Counted from the first letter of the stretch, positions 24,220 through 36,636 are shown. The stretch: 64,000 nt of DNA from Prinia subflava (GCF_021018805.1 NW_026961087.1:1-64000); one strand, 5' to 3'. Made by a program: numbers and translations. The notes: a model not told the origin generated them from the sequence alone.

Positions 24220-27200
24220 TTGGTTTCAATGTGTTACTTTCTGGAGTTGATCAAATCACAGTTCTTGTCTGTTGGTTTGTGTTCCCAGGAAAGAGAGAAG
24301 CTGCTGCAGACAGTTTTTTGCCTTAGCCACTACTGGCTTCTACACTGCACCGGTTGGTGTCTTTCATGTCCTTAGAAGAAGAACCAAAGCTGTTACTGCC
24401 TAATTTGCTTAATTTCCATGAAAGAGCTCTGTAACATAAAGCTTGGCTTTTCCCAGTGAACAGTGATCTCTGCTTTTTGTTTCTATGTCGTGCTTTCTGG
24501 AGTTGATCAAAACACAATTCTTGTCTGTTTGGTTGTGTTCCCAGGAAGCAGAGAAGCTGCTGCACACACTTACTTGCCTTTTGCAGTACCGGGTTACACT
24601 TTGCACATGGATGTGTTTTCCTTGTCACCACACCAAGAATAAAGGTGGTTACTTCCTATTTGGCTTGATTTTCATGAAAGAGCCATGGAACAGAAAACTT
24701 TCCTTTGACACTCTACCGCTTGATGTTTCTCATGTCAATAGAGCAGAACCAAAGCTGGTATTGCCTAGATGACTAAGTCTCCATGAAAGTGCTCTGTAAC
24801 ATCAAGCTTTGCTTTTCAGCTTGAACACTGAAGTCTGCATTTGGTTTCAATGTGTTACTTTCTGGAGTTGATCAAATCACAGTTCTTGTCTGTTTGTTTG
24901 TGTTCCCAGGAAAGAGAGAAGCTGCTGCAGACAGTTTTTTGCCTTAGCCACTACTGGCTTCTACACTGCACCAGTTGGTGTCTTTCATGTCCTTAGAAGA
25001 AGAACCAAAGCTGTTACTGCCTAATTTGCTTAATTTCCATGAAAGAGCTCTGTAACATAAAGCTTGGCTTTTCCCAGTGAACAGTGATCTCTGCTTTTTG
25101 TTTCTATGTCGTGCTTTCTGGAGTTGATCAAAACACAATTCTTGTCTGTTTGGTTGTGTTCCCAGGAAGCAGAGAAGCTGCTGCACACACTTACTTGCCT
25201 TTTGCAGTACCGGGTTACACTTTGCACATGGATGTGTTTTCCTTGTCACCACACCAAGAATAAAGGTGATTACTTCCTATTTGGCTTGATTTCCATGAAA
25301 GAGCCATGGAACAGAAAACTTTCCCTTGACACTCTACCGCTTGATGTTTCTCATGTCTATAGAGCAGAACCAAAGCTGGTATTGCCTAGATGACTAAGTT
25401 TCCATGAAAGTGCTCTGTAACATCAAGCTTTGCTTTTCAGCTTGAACACTGAAGTCTGCATTTGGTTTCAATGTGTTACTTTCTGGAGTTGATCAAATCA
25501 CAGTTCTTGTCTGTTTGTTTGTGTTCCCAGGAAAGAGAGAAGCTGCTGCAGACAGTTTTTTGCCTTAGCCACTACTGGCTTCTACACTGCAGCGGTTGGT
25601 GTCTTTCATGTCCTTAGAAGAAGAACCAAAGCTGTTACTGCCTAATTTGCTTAATTTCCATGAAAGAGCTCTGTAACATAAAGCTTGGCTTTTCCCAGTG
25701 AACAGTGATCTCTGCTTTTTGTTTCTATGTCGTGCTTTCTGGAGTTGATCAAAACACAATTCTTGTCTGTTTGGTTGTGTTCCCAGGAAGCAGAGAAGCT
25801 GCTGCACACACTTACTTGCCTTTTGCAGTACCCGGGTTACACTTTGCACATGGATGTGTTTTCCTTGTCACCACACCAAGAATAAAGGTGGTCACTTCCT
25901 ATTTGGCTTGATTTTCATGAAAGAGCCATGGAACAGAAAACTTTCCTTTGACACTCTACCGCTTGATGTTTCTCATGTCTATAGAGCAGATCCAAAGCTG
26001 GTATTGCCTAGATGACTAAGTCTCCATGAAAGTGCTCTGTAACATCAAGCTTTGCTTTTCAGCTTGAACACTGAAGTCTGCATTTGGTTTCAATGTGTTA
26101 CTTTCTGGAGTTGATCAAATCACAGTTCTTGTCTGTTGGTTTGTGTTCCCAGGAAAGAGAGAAGCTGCTGCAGACAGTTTTTTGCCTTAGCCACTACTGG
26201 CTTCTACACTGCAGCGGTTGGTGTCTTTCATGTCCTTAGAAGAAGAACCAAAGCTGTTACTGCCTAATTTGCTTAATTTCCATGAAAGAGCTCTGTAACA
26301 TAAAGCTTGGCTTTTCCCAGTGAACAGTGATCTCTGCTTTTTGTTTCTATGTCGTGCTTTCTGGAGTTGATCAAAACACAATTCTTGTCTGTTTGGTTGT
26401 GTTCCCAGGAAGCAGAGAAGCTGCTGCACACACTTACTTGCCTTTTGCAGTACCGGGTTACACTTTGCACATGGATGTGTTTTCCTTGTCACCACACCAA
26501 GAATAAAGGTGATTACTTCCTATTTGGCTTGATTTCCATGAAAGAGCCATGGAACAGAAAACTTTCCCTTGACACTCTACCGCTTGATGTTTCTCATGTC
26601 TATAGAGCAGAACCAAAGCTGGTATTGCCTAGATGACTAAGTTTCCATGAAAGTGCTCTGTAACATCAAGCTTTGCTTTTCAGCTTGAACACTGAAGTCT
26701 GCATTTGGTTTCAATGTGTTACTTTCTGGAGTTGATCAAATCACAGTTCTTGTCTGTTTGTTTGTGTTCCCAGGAAAGAGAGAAGCTGCTGCAGACAGTT
26801 TTTTGCCTTAGCCACTACTGGCTTCTACACTGCAGCGGTTGGTGTCTTTCATGTCCTTAGAAGAAGAACCAAAGCTGTTACTGCCTAATTTGCTTAATTT
26901 CCATGAAAGAGCTCTGTAACATAAAGCTTTGCTTTTCCCAGTGAACAGTGATCTCTGCTTTTTGTTTCTATGTCGTGCTTTCTGGAGTTGATCAAAACAC
27001 AATTCTTGTCTGTTTGGTTGTGTTCCCAGGAAGCAGAGAAGCTGCTGCACACACTTACTTGCCTTTTGCAGTACCGGGTTACACTTTGCACATGGATGTG
27101 TTTTCCTTGTCACCACACCAAGAATAAAGGTGGTCACTTCCTAGCTTGATTTTCATGAAAGAGCCATGGAACAGAAAACTTTCCTTTGACACTCTACCGC

Positions 27201-27321
27201 TTGATGTTTCTCATGTCTATAGAGCAGAACCAAAGCTGGTATTGCCTAGATGACTAAGTCTCCATGAAAGTGCTCTGTAACATCAAGCTTTGCTTTTCAG
27301 CTTGAACACTGAAGTCTGCAT
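24220..27321. repeat. Degenerate end of left HOR: N-L-H, D/L chimera, truncated H
   Basis: Monomers 40 to 44 begin as a normal N-L-H. The H monomer (42) has 226G and one inserted C, giving TACCCGGG at about 25831. Monomer 43 (from 26084) is a chimera with D-type left bases and L-type 485C. Monomer 44 has H-type left bases including 431C, then a 4-bp deletion at about 27143 (CTAGCTTG in place of CTATTTGGCTTG), and a right part without the H-specific 529T. Left-domain diagnostic bases are not seen after this point. Confidence 0.75.
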
Positions 27322-27941
27322 TTGGTTTCAATGTGTTACTTTCTGGAGTTGATCAAATCACAGTTCTTGTCTGTTGGTTTGTGTTCCCAGGAAAGAGAGA
27401 AGCTGCTGCAGACAGTTTTTTGCCTTAGCCACTACTGGCTTCTACACTGCACCGGTTGGTGTCTTTCATGTCCTTAGAAGAAGAACCAAAGCTGTTACTG
27501 CCTAATTTGCTTAATTTCCATGAAAGAGCTCTGTAACATAAAGCTTTGCTTTTCCCAGTGAACAGTGATCTCTGCTTTTTGTTTCTATGTCGTGCTTTCT
27601 GGAGTTGATCAAAACACAATTCTTGTCTGTTTGGTTGTGTTCCCAGGAAGCAGAGAAGCTGCTGCACACACTTACTTGCCTTTTGCAGTACCGGGTTACA
27701 CTTTGCACATGGATGTGTTTTCCTTGTCACCACACCAAGAATAAAGGTGGTTACTTCCTATTTGGCTTGATTTCCATGAAAGAGCCATGGAACAGAAACC
27801 TTTCCTTTGACACTCTACCGCTTGATGTTTCTCATGTCTCTAGAGCAGAACCAAAGCTGGTATTGCCTAGATGACTAAGTCTCCATGAAAGTGCTCTGTA
27901 ACATCAAGCTTTGCTTTTCAGCTTGAACACGGAAGTCTGCA
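27322..27941. repeat. Transition monomer (monomer 45)
   Basis: This is the first monomer after the last H-type one. It has 226T, 429G, 453C and 478C, a combination common in the right domain, and a private C at about 27840 (GTCTCTAG). Its end carries CACGGAAG, also seen at about 48424 and 52771 in the right domain, and lacks one T at about 27941 (GCATTGG). Confidence 0.65.
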
Positions 27942-30541
27942 TTGGTTTCAATGTGTTACTTTCTGGAGTTGATCAAATCACAGTTCTTGTCTGTTTGTTT
28001 GTGTTCCCAGGAAAGAGAGAAGCTGCTGCAGACAGTTTTTTGCCTTAGCCACTACTGGCTTCTACACTGCACGGTTGGTGTCTTTCATGTCCTTAGAAGA
28101 AGAACCAAAGCTGTTACTGCCTAATTTGCTTAATTTCCATGAAAGAGCTCTGTAACATAAAGCTTTGCTTTTCCCAGTGAACAGTGATCTCTGCTTTTTG
28201 TTTTCTATGTCGTGCTTTCTGGAGTTGATCAAAACACAATTCTTGTCTGTTTGGTTGTGTTCCCAGGAAGCAGAGAAGCTGCTGCACACACTTACTTGCC
28301 TTTTGCAGTACCGGGTTACACTTTGCACATGGATGTGTTTTCCTTGTCACCCACACCAAGAATAAAGGTGGTTACTTCCTATTTGGCTTGATTTTCATGA
28401 AAGAGCCATGGAACAGAAAACTTTCCTTTGACACTCTACCGCTTGATGTTTCTCATGTCTATAGAGCAGAACCAAAGCTGGTATTGCCTAGATGACTAAG
28501 TCTCCATGAAAGTGCTCTGTAACATCAAGCTTTGCTTTTCAGCTTGAACACTGAAGTCTGCATTTGGTTTCAATGTGTTACTTTCTGGAGTTGATCAATC
28601 ACAGTTCTTGTCTGTTGGTTTGTGTTCCCAGGAAAGAGAGAAGCTGCTGCAGACAGTTTTTTGCCTTAGCCACTACTGGCTTCTACACTGCACCGGTTGG
28701 TGTCTTTCATGTCCTTAGAAGAAGAACCAAAGCTGTTACTGCCTAATTTGCTTAATTTCCATGAAAGAGCTCTGTAACATAAAGCTTTGCTTTTCCCAGT
28801 GAACAGTGATCTCTGCTTTTTGTTTCTATGTCGTGCTTTCTGGAGTTGATCAAACACAATTCTTGTCTGTTTGGTTGTGTTCCCAGGAAGCAGAGAAGCT
28901 GCTGCACACACTTACTTGCCTTTTGCAGTACCGGGTTACACTTTGCACATGGATGTGTTTTCCTTGTCACCACACCAAGAATAAAGGTGGTTACTTCCTA
29001 TTTGGCTTGATTTCCATGAAAGAGCCATGGAACAGAAACCTTTCCTTTGACACTCTACCGCTTGATGTTTCTCATGTCTATAGAGCAGAACCAAAGCTGG
29101 TATTGCCTAGATGACTAAGTCTCCATGAAAGTGCTCTGGAACATCAAGCTTTGCTTTTCAGCTTGAACACTGAAGTCTGCATTTGGTTTCAATGTGTTAC
29201 TTTCTGGAGTTGATCAAATCACAGTTCTTGTCTGTTGGTTTGTGTTCCCAGGAAAGAGAGAAGCTGCTGCAGACAGTTTTTTGCCTTAGCCACTACTGCT
29301 TCTACACTGCACCGGTTGGTGTCTTTCATGTCCTTAGAAGAAGAACCAAAGCTGTTACTGCCTAATTTGCTTAATTTCCATGAAAGAGCTCTGTAACATA
29401 AAGCTTTGCTTTTCCCAGTGAACAGTGATCTCTGCTTTTGTTTCTATGTCGTGCTTTCTGGAGTTGATCAAAACACAATTCTTGTCTGTTTGGTTGTGTT
29501 CCCAGGAAGCAGAGAAGCTGCTGCACACACTTACTTGCCTTTTGCAGTACCGGGTTACACTTTGCACATGGATGTGTTTTCCTTGTCACCACACCAAGAA
29601 TAAAGGTGGTTACTTCCTATTTGGCTTGATTTCATGAAAGAGCCATGGAACAGAAACCTTTCCTTTGACACTCTACCGCTTGATGTTTCTCATGTCTATA
29701 GAGCAAGAACCAAAGCTGGTATTGCCTAGATGACTAAGTCTCCATGAAAGTGCTCTGTAACATCAAGCTTTGCTTTTCAGCTTGAACACTGAAGTCTGCA
29801 TTTGGTTTCAATGTGTTACTTTCTGGAGTTGATCAAATCACAGTTCTTGTCTGTTGGTTTGTGTTCCCAGGAAAGAGAGAAGCTGCTGCAGACAGTTTTT
29901 TGCCTTAGCCACTACTGGCTTCTACACTGCACCGGTTGGTGTCTTTCATGTCCTTAGAAGAAGAACCAAGCTGTTACTGCCTAATTTGCTTAATTTCCAT
30001 GAAAGAGTTCTGTAACATAAAGCTTTGCTTTTCCCAGTGAACAGTGATCTCTGCTTTTTGTTTCTATGTCGTGCTTTCTGGAGTTGATCAAAACACAATT
30101 CTTGTCTGTTTGGTTGTGTTCCCAGGAAGCAGAGAAGCTGCTGCACACACTTATTTGCCTTTTGCAGTACCGGGTTACACTTTGCACATGGATGTGTTTT
30201 CCTTGTCACCACACCAAGAATAAAGGTGGTTACTTCCTATTTGGCTTGATTTTCATGAAAGAGCCATGAACAGAAAACTTTCCTTTGACACTCTACCGCT
30301 TGATGTTTCTCATGTCTATAGAGCAGAACCAAAGCTGGTATTGCCTAGATGACTAAGTCTCCATGAATGTGCTCTGTAACATCAAGCTTTTCTTTTCAGC
30401 TTGAACACTGAAGTCTGCATTTGGTTTCAATGTGTTACTTTCTGGAGTTGATCAAATCACAGTTCTTGTCTGTTGGTTTGTGTTCCAGGAAAGAGAGAAG
30501 GCTGCTGCAGACAGTTTTTTGCCTTAGCCACTACTGCTACT
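27942..30541. repeat. Indel-rich junction tract (monomers 46-49 and start of 50)
   Basis: In 2.6 kb I count missing or added bases at about 28072 (C lost), 28201 (T added), 28350 (C added), 28597 and 28853 (A lost), 29298 (G lost), 29436 (T lost), 29632 (one base lost), 29705 (A added), 29969 (A lost), 30268 (G lost), 30485 (C lost), 30500 (G added) and about 30535 (six bases, CTACTG duplicated). Most lie in or next to short homopolymers. Substitutions are not obviously increased. The monomers before 25.8 kb (except monomer 1) and after 30.6 kb show no net indels. This looks more like uncorrected long-read consensus or a patched assembly gap than natural decay, but the sequence alone cannot settle it. 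Confidence 0.8.
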
Positions 30542-32910
30542 GGCTTCTACACTGCACCGGTTGGTGTCTTTCATGTCCTTAGAAGAAGAACCAAAGCTGT
30601 TACTGCCTAATTTGCTTAATTTCCATGAAAGAGTTCTGTAACATAAAGCTTTGCTTTTCCCAGTGAACAGTGATCTCTGCTTTTTGTTTCTATGTCGTGC
30701 TTTCTGGAGTTGATCAAAACACAATTCTTGTCTGTTTGGTTGTGTTCCCAGGAAGCAGAGAAGCTGCTGCACACACTTACTTGCCTTTTGCAGTACCGGG
30801 TTACACTTTGCACATGGATGTGTTTTCCTTGTCACCACACCAAGAATAAAGGTGGTTACTTCCTATTTGGCTTGATTTCCATGAAAGAGCCATGGAACAG
30901 AAAACTTTCCTTTGACACTCTACCGCTTGATGTTTCTCATGTCTATAGAGCAGAACCAAAGCTGGTATTGCCTAGATGACTAAGTCTCCATGAAAGTGCT
31001 CTGGAACATCAAGCTTTGCTTTTCAGCTTGAACACTGAAGTCTGCATTTGGTTTCAATGTGTTACTTTCTGGAGTTGATCAAATCACAGTTCTTGTCTGT
31101 TGGTTTGTGTTCCCAGGAAAGAGAGAAGCTGCTGCAGACAGTTTTTTGCCTTAGCCACTACTGGCTTCTACACTGCACCGGTTGGTGTCTTTCATGTCCT
31201 TAGAAGAAGAACCAAAGCTGTTACTGCCTAATTTGCTTAATTTCCATGAAAGAGCTCTGTAACATAAAGCTTTGCTTTTCCCAGTGAACAGTGATCTCTG
31301 CTTTTTGTTTCTATGTCGTGCTTTCTGGAGTTGATCAAAACACAATTCTTGTCTGTTTGGTTGTGTTCCCAGGAAGCAGAGAAGCTGCTGCACACACTTA
31401 CTTGCCTTTTGCAGTACCGGGTTACACTTTGCACATGGATGTGTTTTCCTTGTCACCACACCAAGAATAAAGGTGGTTACTTCCTATTTGGCTTGATTTT
31501 CATGAAAGAGCCATGGAACAGAAAACTTTCCTTTGACACTCTACCGCTTGATGTTTCTCATGTCTATAGAGCAGAACCAAAGCTGGTATTGCCTAGATGA
31601 CTAAGTCTCCATGAAAGTGCTCTGTAACATCAAGCTTTGCTTTTCAGCTTGAACACTGAAGTCTGCATTTGGTTTCAATGTGTTACTTTCTGGAGTTGAT
31701 CAAATCACAGTTCTTGTCTGTTGGTTTGTGTTCCCAGGAAAGAGAGAAGCTGCTGCAGACAGTTTTTTGCCTTAGCCACTACTGGCTTCTACACTGCACC
31801 GGTTGGTGTCTTTCATGTCCTTAGAAGAAGAACCAAAGCTGTTACTGCCTAATTTGCTTCATTTCCATGAAAGAGCTCTGTAACATAAAGCTTTGCTTTT
31901 CCCAGTGAACAGTGATCTCTGCTTTTTGTTTCTATCTCGTGCTTTCTGGAGTTGATCAAAACACAATTCTTGTCTGTTTGGTTGTGTTCCCAGGAAGCAG
32001 AGAAGCTGCTGCACACACTTACTTGCCTTTTGCAGTACCGGGTTACACTTTGCACATGGATGTGTTTTCCTTGTCACCACACCAAGAATAAAGGTGGTTA
32101 CTTCCTATTTGGCTTGATTTCCATGAAAGAGCCATGGAACAGAAACCTTTCCTTTGACACTCTACCGCTTGATGTTTCTCATGTCTATAGAGCAGAACCA
32201 AAGCTGGTATTGCCTAGATGACTAAGTCTCCATGAAAGTGCTCTGGAACATCAAGCTTTGCTTTTCAGCTTGAACACTGAAGTCTGCATTTGGTTTCAAT
32301 GTGTTACTTTCTGGAGTTGATCAAATCACAGTTCTTGTCTGTTGGTTTGTGTTCCCAGGAAAGAGAGAAGCTGCTGCAGACAGTTTTTTGCCTTAGCCAC
32401 TACTGGCTTCTACACTGCACCGGTTGGTGTCTTTCATGTCCTTAGAAGAAGAACCAAAGCTGTTACTGCCTAATTTGCTTAATTTCCATGAAAGAGCTCT
32501 GTAACATAAAGCTTTGCTTTTCCCAGTGAACAGTGATCTCTGCTTTTTGTTTCTATGTCGTGCTTTCTGGAGTTGATCAAAACACAATTCTTGTCAGTTT
32601 GGTTGTGTTCCCAGGAAGCAGAGAAGCTGCTGCACACACTTACTTGCCTTTTGCAGTACCGGGTTACACTTTGCACATGGATGTGTTTTCCTTGTCACCA
32701 CACCAAGAATAAAGGTGGTTACTTCCTATTTGGCTTGATTTCCATGAAAGAGCCATGGAACAGAAACCTTTCCTTTGACACTCTACCGCTTGATGTTTCT
32801 CATGTCTATAGAGCAGAACCAAAGCTGGTATTGCCTAGATGACTAAGTCTCCATGAAAGTGCTCTGTAACATCAAGCTTTGCTTTTCAGCTTGAACACTG
32901 AAGTCTGCAT
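30421..32910. repeat. Right-domain monomers 50-53 (S, F, S, S)
   Basis: Monomer 50 is S with 208T and carries the last indels of the junction tract. Monomer 51 is F. Monomer 52 is S with 192C, 268C and 478C. Monomer 53 is S with 478C and a private A at about 32596 (TTGTCAGTTTGG). Confidence 0.75.
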
Positions 32911-34773
32911 TTGGTTTCAATGTGTTACTTTCTGGAGTTGATCAAATCACAGTTCTTGTCTGTTGGTTTGTGTTCCCAGGAAAGAGAGAAGCTGCTGCAG
33001 ACAGTTTTTTGCCTTAGCCACTACTGGCTTCTACACTGCACCGGTTGGTGTCTTTCATGTCCTTAGAAGAAGAACCAAAGCTGTTACTGCCTAATTTGCT
33101 TAATTTCCATGAAAGAGTTCTGTAACATAAAGCTTTGCTTTTCCCAGTGAACAGTGATCTCTGCTTTTTGTTTCTATGTCGTGCTTTCTGGAGTTGATCA
33201 AAACACAATTCTTGTCTGTTTGGTTGTGTTCCCAGGAAGCAGAGAAGCTGCTGCACACACTTATTTGCCTTTTGCAGTACCGGGTTACACTTTGCACATG
33301 GATGTGTTTTCCTTGTCACCACACCAAGAATAAAGGTGGTTACTTCCTATTTGGCTTGATTTTCATGAAAGAGCCATGGAACAGAAAACTTTCCTTTGAC
33401 ACTCTACCGCTTGATGTTTCTCATGTCTATAGAGCAGAACCAAAGCTGGTATTGCCTAGATGACTAAGTCTCCATGAATGTGCTCTGTAACATCAAGCTT
33501 TTCTTTTCAGCTTGAACACTGAAGTCTGCATTTGGTTTCAATGTGTTACTTTCTGGAGTTGATCAAATCACAGTTCTTGTCTGTTGGTTTGTGTTCCCAG
33601 GAAAGAGAGAAGCTGCTGCAGACAGTTTTTTGCCTTAGCCACTACTGGCTTCTACACTGCACCGGTTGGTGTCTTTCATGTCCTTAGAAGAAGAACCAAA
33701 GCTGTTACTGCCTAATTTGCTTAATTTCCATGAAAGAGTTCTGTAACATAAAGCTTTGCTTTTCCCAGTGAACAGTGATCTCTGCTTTTTGTTTCTATGT
33801 CGTGCTTTCTGGAGTTGATCAAAACACAATTCTTGTCTGTTTGGTTGTGTTCCCAGGAAGCAGAGAAGCTGCTGCACACACTTACTTGCCTTTTGCAGTA
33901 CCGGGTTACACTTTGCACATGGATGTGTTTTCCTTGTCACCACACCAAGAATAAAGGTGGTTACTTCCTATTTGGCTTGATTTCCATGAAAGAGCCATGG
34001 AACAGAAAACTTTCCTTTGACACTCTACCGCTTGATGTTTCTCATGTCTATAGAGCAGAACCAAAGCTGGTATTGCCTAGATGACTAAGTCTCCATGAAA
34101 GTGCTCTGGAACATCAAGCTTTGCTTTTCAGCTTGAACACTGAAGTCTGCATTTGGTTTCAATGTGTTACTTTCTGGAGTTGATCAAATCACAGTTCTTG
34201 TCTGTTGGTTTGTGTTCCCAGGAAAGAGAGAAGCTGCTGCAGACAGTTTTTTGCCTTAGCCACTACTGGCTTCTACACTGCACCGGTTGGTGTCTTTCAT
34301 GTCCTTAGAAGAAGAACCAAAGCTGTTACTGCCTAATTTGCTTAATTTCCATGAAAGAGCTCTGTAACATAAAGCTTTGCTTTTCCCAGTGAACAGTGAT
34401 CTCTGCTTTTTGTTTCTATGTCGTGCTTTCTGGAGTTGATCAAAACACAATTCTTGTCTGTTTGGTTGTGTTCCCAGGAAGCAGAGAAGCTGCTGCACAC
34501 ACTTACTTGCCTTTTGCAGTACCGGGTTACACTTTGCACATGGATGTGTTTTCCTTGTCACCACACCAAGAATAAAGGTGGTTACTTCCTATTTGGCTTG
34601 ATTTCCATGAAAGAGCCATGGAACAGAAACCTTTCCTTTGACACTCTACCGCTTGATGTTTCTCATGTCTATAGAGCAGAACCAAAGCTGGTATTGCCTA
34701 GATGACTAAGTCTCCATGAAAGTGCTCTGTAACATCAAGCTTTGCTTTTCAGCTTGAACACTGAAGTCTGCAT
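32911..34773. repeat. Trimer HOR copy 1 (F-S-S), 1,863 bp
   Basis: The order is an F monomer with 354T, 569T and 592T, an S monomer with 208T, 478A and 578G, and an S monomer with 478C. The same three-monomer series follows directly at 34774-36636. Between the copies I noticed only changes in the F monomer, which here has 208T and 226T. Confidence 0.8.
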
Positions 34774-36636
34774 TTGGTTTCAATGTGTTACTTTCTGGAG
34801 TTGATCAAATCACAGTTCTTGTCTGTTGGTTTGTGTTCCCAGGAAAGAGAGAAGCTGCTGCAGACAGTTTTTTGCCTTAGCCACTACTGGCTTCTACACT
34901 GCACCGGTTGGTGTCTTTCATGTCCTTAGAAGAAGAACCAAAGCTGTTACTGCCTAATTTGCTTAATTTCCATGAAAGAGCTCTGTAACATAAAGCTTGG
35001 CTTTTCCCAGTGAACAGTGATCTCTGCTTTTTGTTTCTATGTCGTGCTTTCTGGAGTTGATCAAAACACAATTCTTGTCTGTTTGGTTGTGTTCCCAGGA
35101 AGCAGAGAAGCTGCTGCACACACTTATTTGCCTTTTGCAGTACCGGGTTACACTTTGCACATGGATGTGTTTTCCTTGTCACCACACCAAGAATAAAGGT
35201 GGTTACTTCCTATTTGGCTTGATTTTCATGAAAGAGCCATGGAACAGAAAACTTTCCTTTGACACTCTACCGCTTGATGTTTCTCATGTCTATAGAGCAG
35301 AACCAAAGCTGGTATTGCCTAGATGACTAAGTCTCCATGAATGTGCTCTGTAACATCAAGCTTTTCTTTTCAGCTTGAACACTGAAGTCTGCATTTGGTT
35401 TCAATGTGTTACTTTCTGGAGTTGATCAAATCACAGTTCTTGTCTGTTGGTTTGTGTTCCCAGGAAAGAGAGAAGCTGCTGCAGACAGTTTTTTGCCTTA
35501 GCCACTACTGGCTTCTACACTGCACCGGTTGGTGTCTTTCATGTCCTTAGAAGAAGAACCAAAGCTGTTACTGCCTAATTTGCTTAATTTCCATGAAAGA
35601 GTTCTGTAACATAAAGCTTTGCTTTTCCCAGTGAACAGTGATCTCTGCTTTTTGTTTCTATGTCGTGCTTTCTGGAGTTGATCAAAACACAATTCTTGTC
35701 TGTTTGGTTGTGTTCCCAGGAAGCAGAGAAGCTGCTGCACACACTTACTTGCCTTTTGCAGTACCGGGTTACACTTTGCACATGGATGTGTTTTCCTTGT
35801 CACCACACCAAGAATAAAGGTGGTTACTTCCTATTTGGCTTGATTTCCATGAAAGAGCCATGGAACAGAAAACTTTCCTTTGACACTCTACCGCTTGATG
35901 TTTCTCATGTCTATAGAGCAGAACCAAAGCTGGTATTGCCTAGATGACTAAGTCTCCATGAAAGTGCTCTGGAACATCAAGCTTTGCTTTTCAGCTTGAA
36001 CACTGAAGTCTGCATTTGGTTTCAATGTGTTACTTTCTGGAGTTGATCAAATCACAGTTCTTGTCTGTTGGTTTGTGTTCCCAGGAAAGAGAGAAGCTGC
36101 TGCAGACAGTTTTTTGCCTTAGCCACTACTGGCTTCTACACTGCACCGGTTGGTGTCTTTCATGTCCTTAGAAGAAGAACCAAAGCTGTTACTGCCTAAT
36201 TTGCTTAATTTCCATGAAAGAGCTCTGTAACATAAAGCTTTGCTTTTCCCAGTGAACAGTGATCTCTGCTTTTTGTTTCTATGTCGTGCTTTCTGGAGTT
36301 GATCAAAACACAATTCTTGTCTGTTTGGTTGTGTTCCCAGGAAGCAGAGAAGCTGCTGCACACACTTACTTGCCTTTTGCAGTACCGGGTTACACTTTGC
36401 ACATGGATGTGTTTTCCTTGTCACCACACCAAGAATAAAGGTGGTTACTTCCTATTTGGCTTGATTTCCATGAAAGAGCCATGGAACAGAAACCTTTCCT
36501 TTGACACTCTACCGCTTGATGTTTCTCATGTCTATAGAGCAGAACCAAAGCTGGTATTGCCTAGATGACTAAGTCTCCATGAAAGTGCTCTGTAACATCA
36601 AGCTTTGCTTTTCAGCTTGAACACTGAAGTCTGCAT
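34774..36636. repeat. Trimer HOR copy 2 (F-S-S), 1,863 bp
   Basis: This is the second copy of the trimer. Its F monomer has 208C and 226G, a left-domain-like combination, while the other two monomers match copy 1 at every class site I compared. Confidence 0.8.

Larger units (their letters stand above)
1..27145. repeat. Left higher-order-repeat domain (classes N, L, H, D, E, G)
   Basis: Monomers here fall into classes defined by linked bases. N has 453T and 518A. L has 55T, 133A, 226G, 429A, 485C and 560T. H has 55T, 131G, 226T, 453T, 529T and usually 431C. D has 226G, 429A, 453C and 560T. E has 226T, 429A, 453T and 560C. G has 429G, 453C, 560C and 578G, often 478C. The order of monomers 1 to 44 is N, L/G, N, D, E, D, D, E, D, G, N, L, H, D/G, N, L, H, N, L/G, N, L, H, D, E, D, G, N, L, H, D, E, D, G, N, L, H, D, E, G, N, L, H, D/L, H. 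A slash marks a chimera. Bases 485C, 518A and 529T were seen only in this domain. Period is exactly 621 except near the right end. Confidence 0.85.

Noticed and set aside
27942..30541. Pseudogene-like decay of functional monomers in the indel tract
   Set aside because: There is no evidence that monomers encode anything, and indels without a rise in substitutions fit sequencing or assembly error better than relaxed selection.
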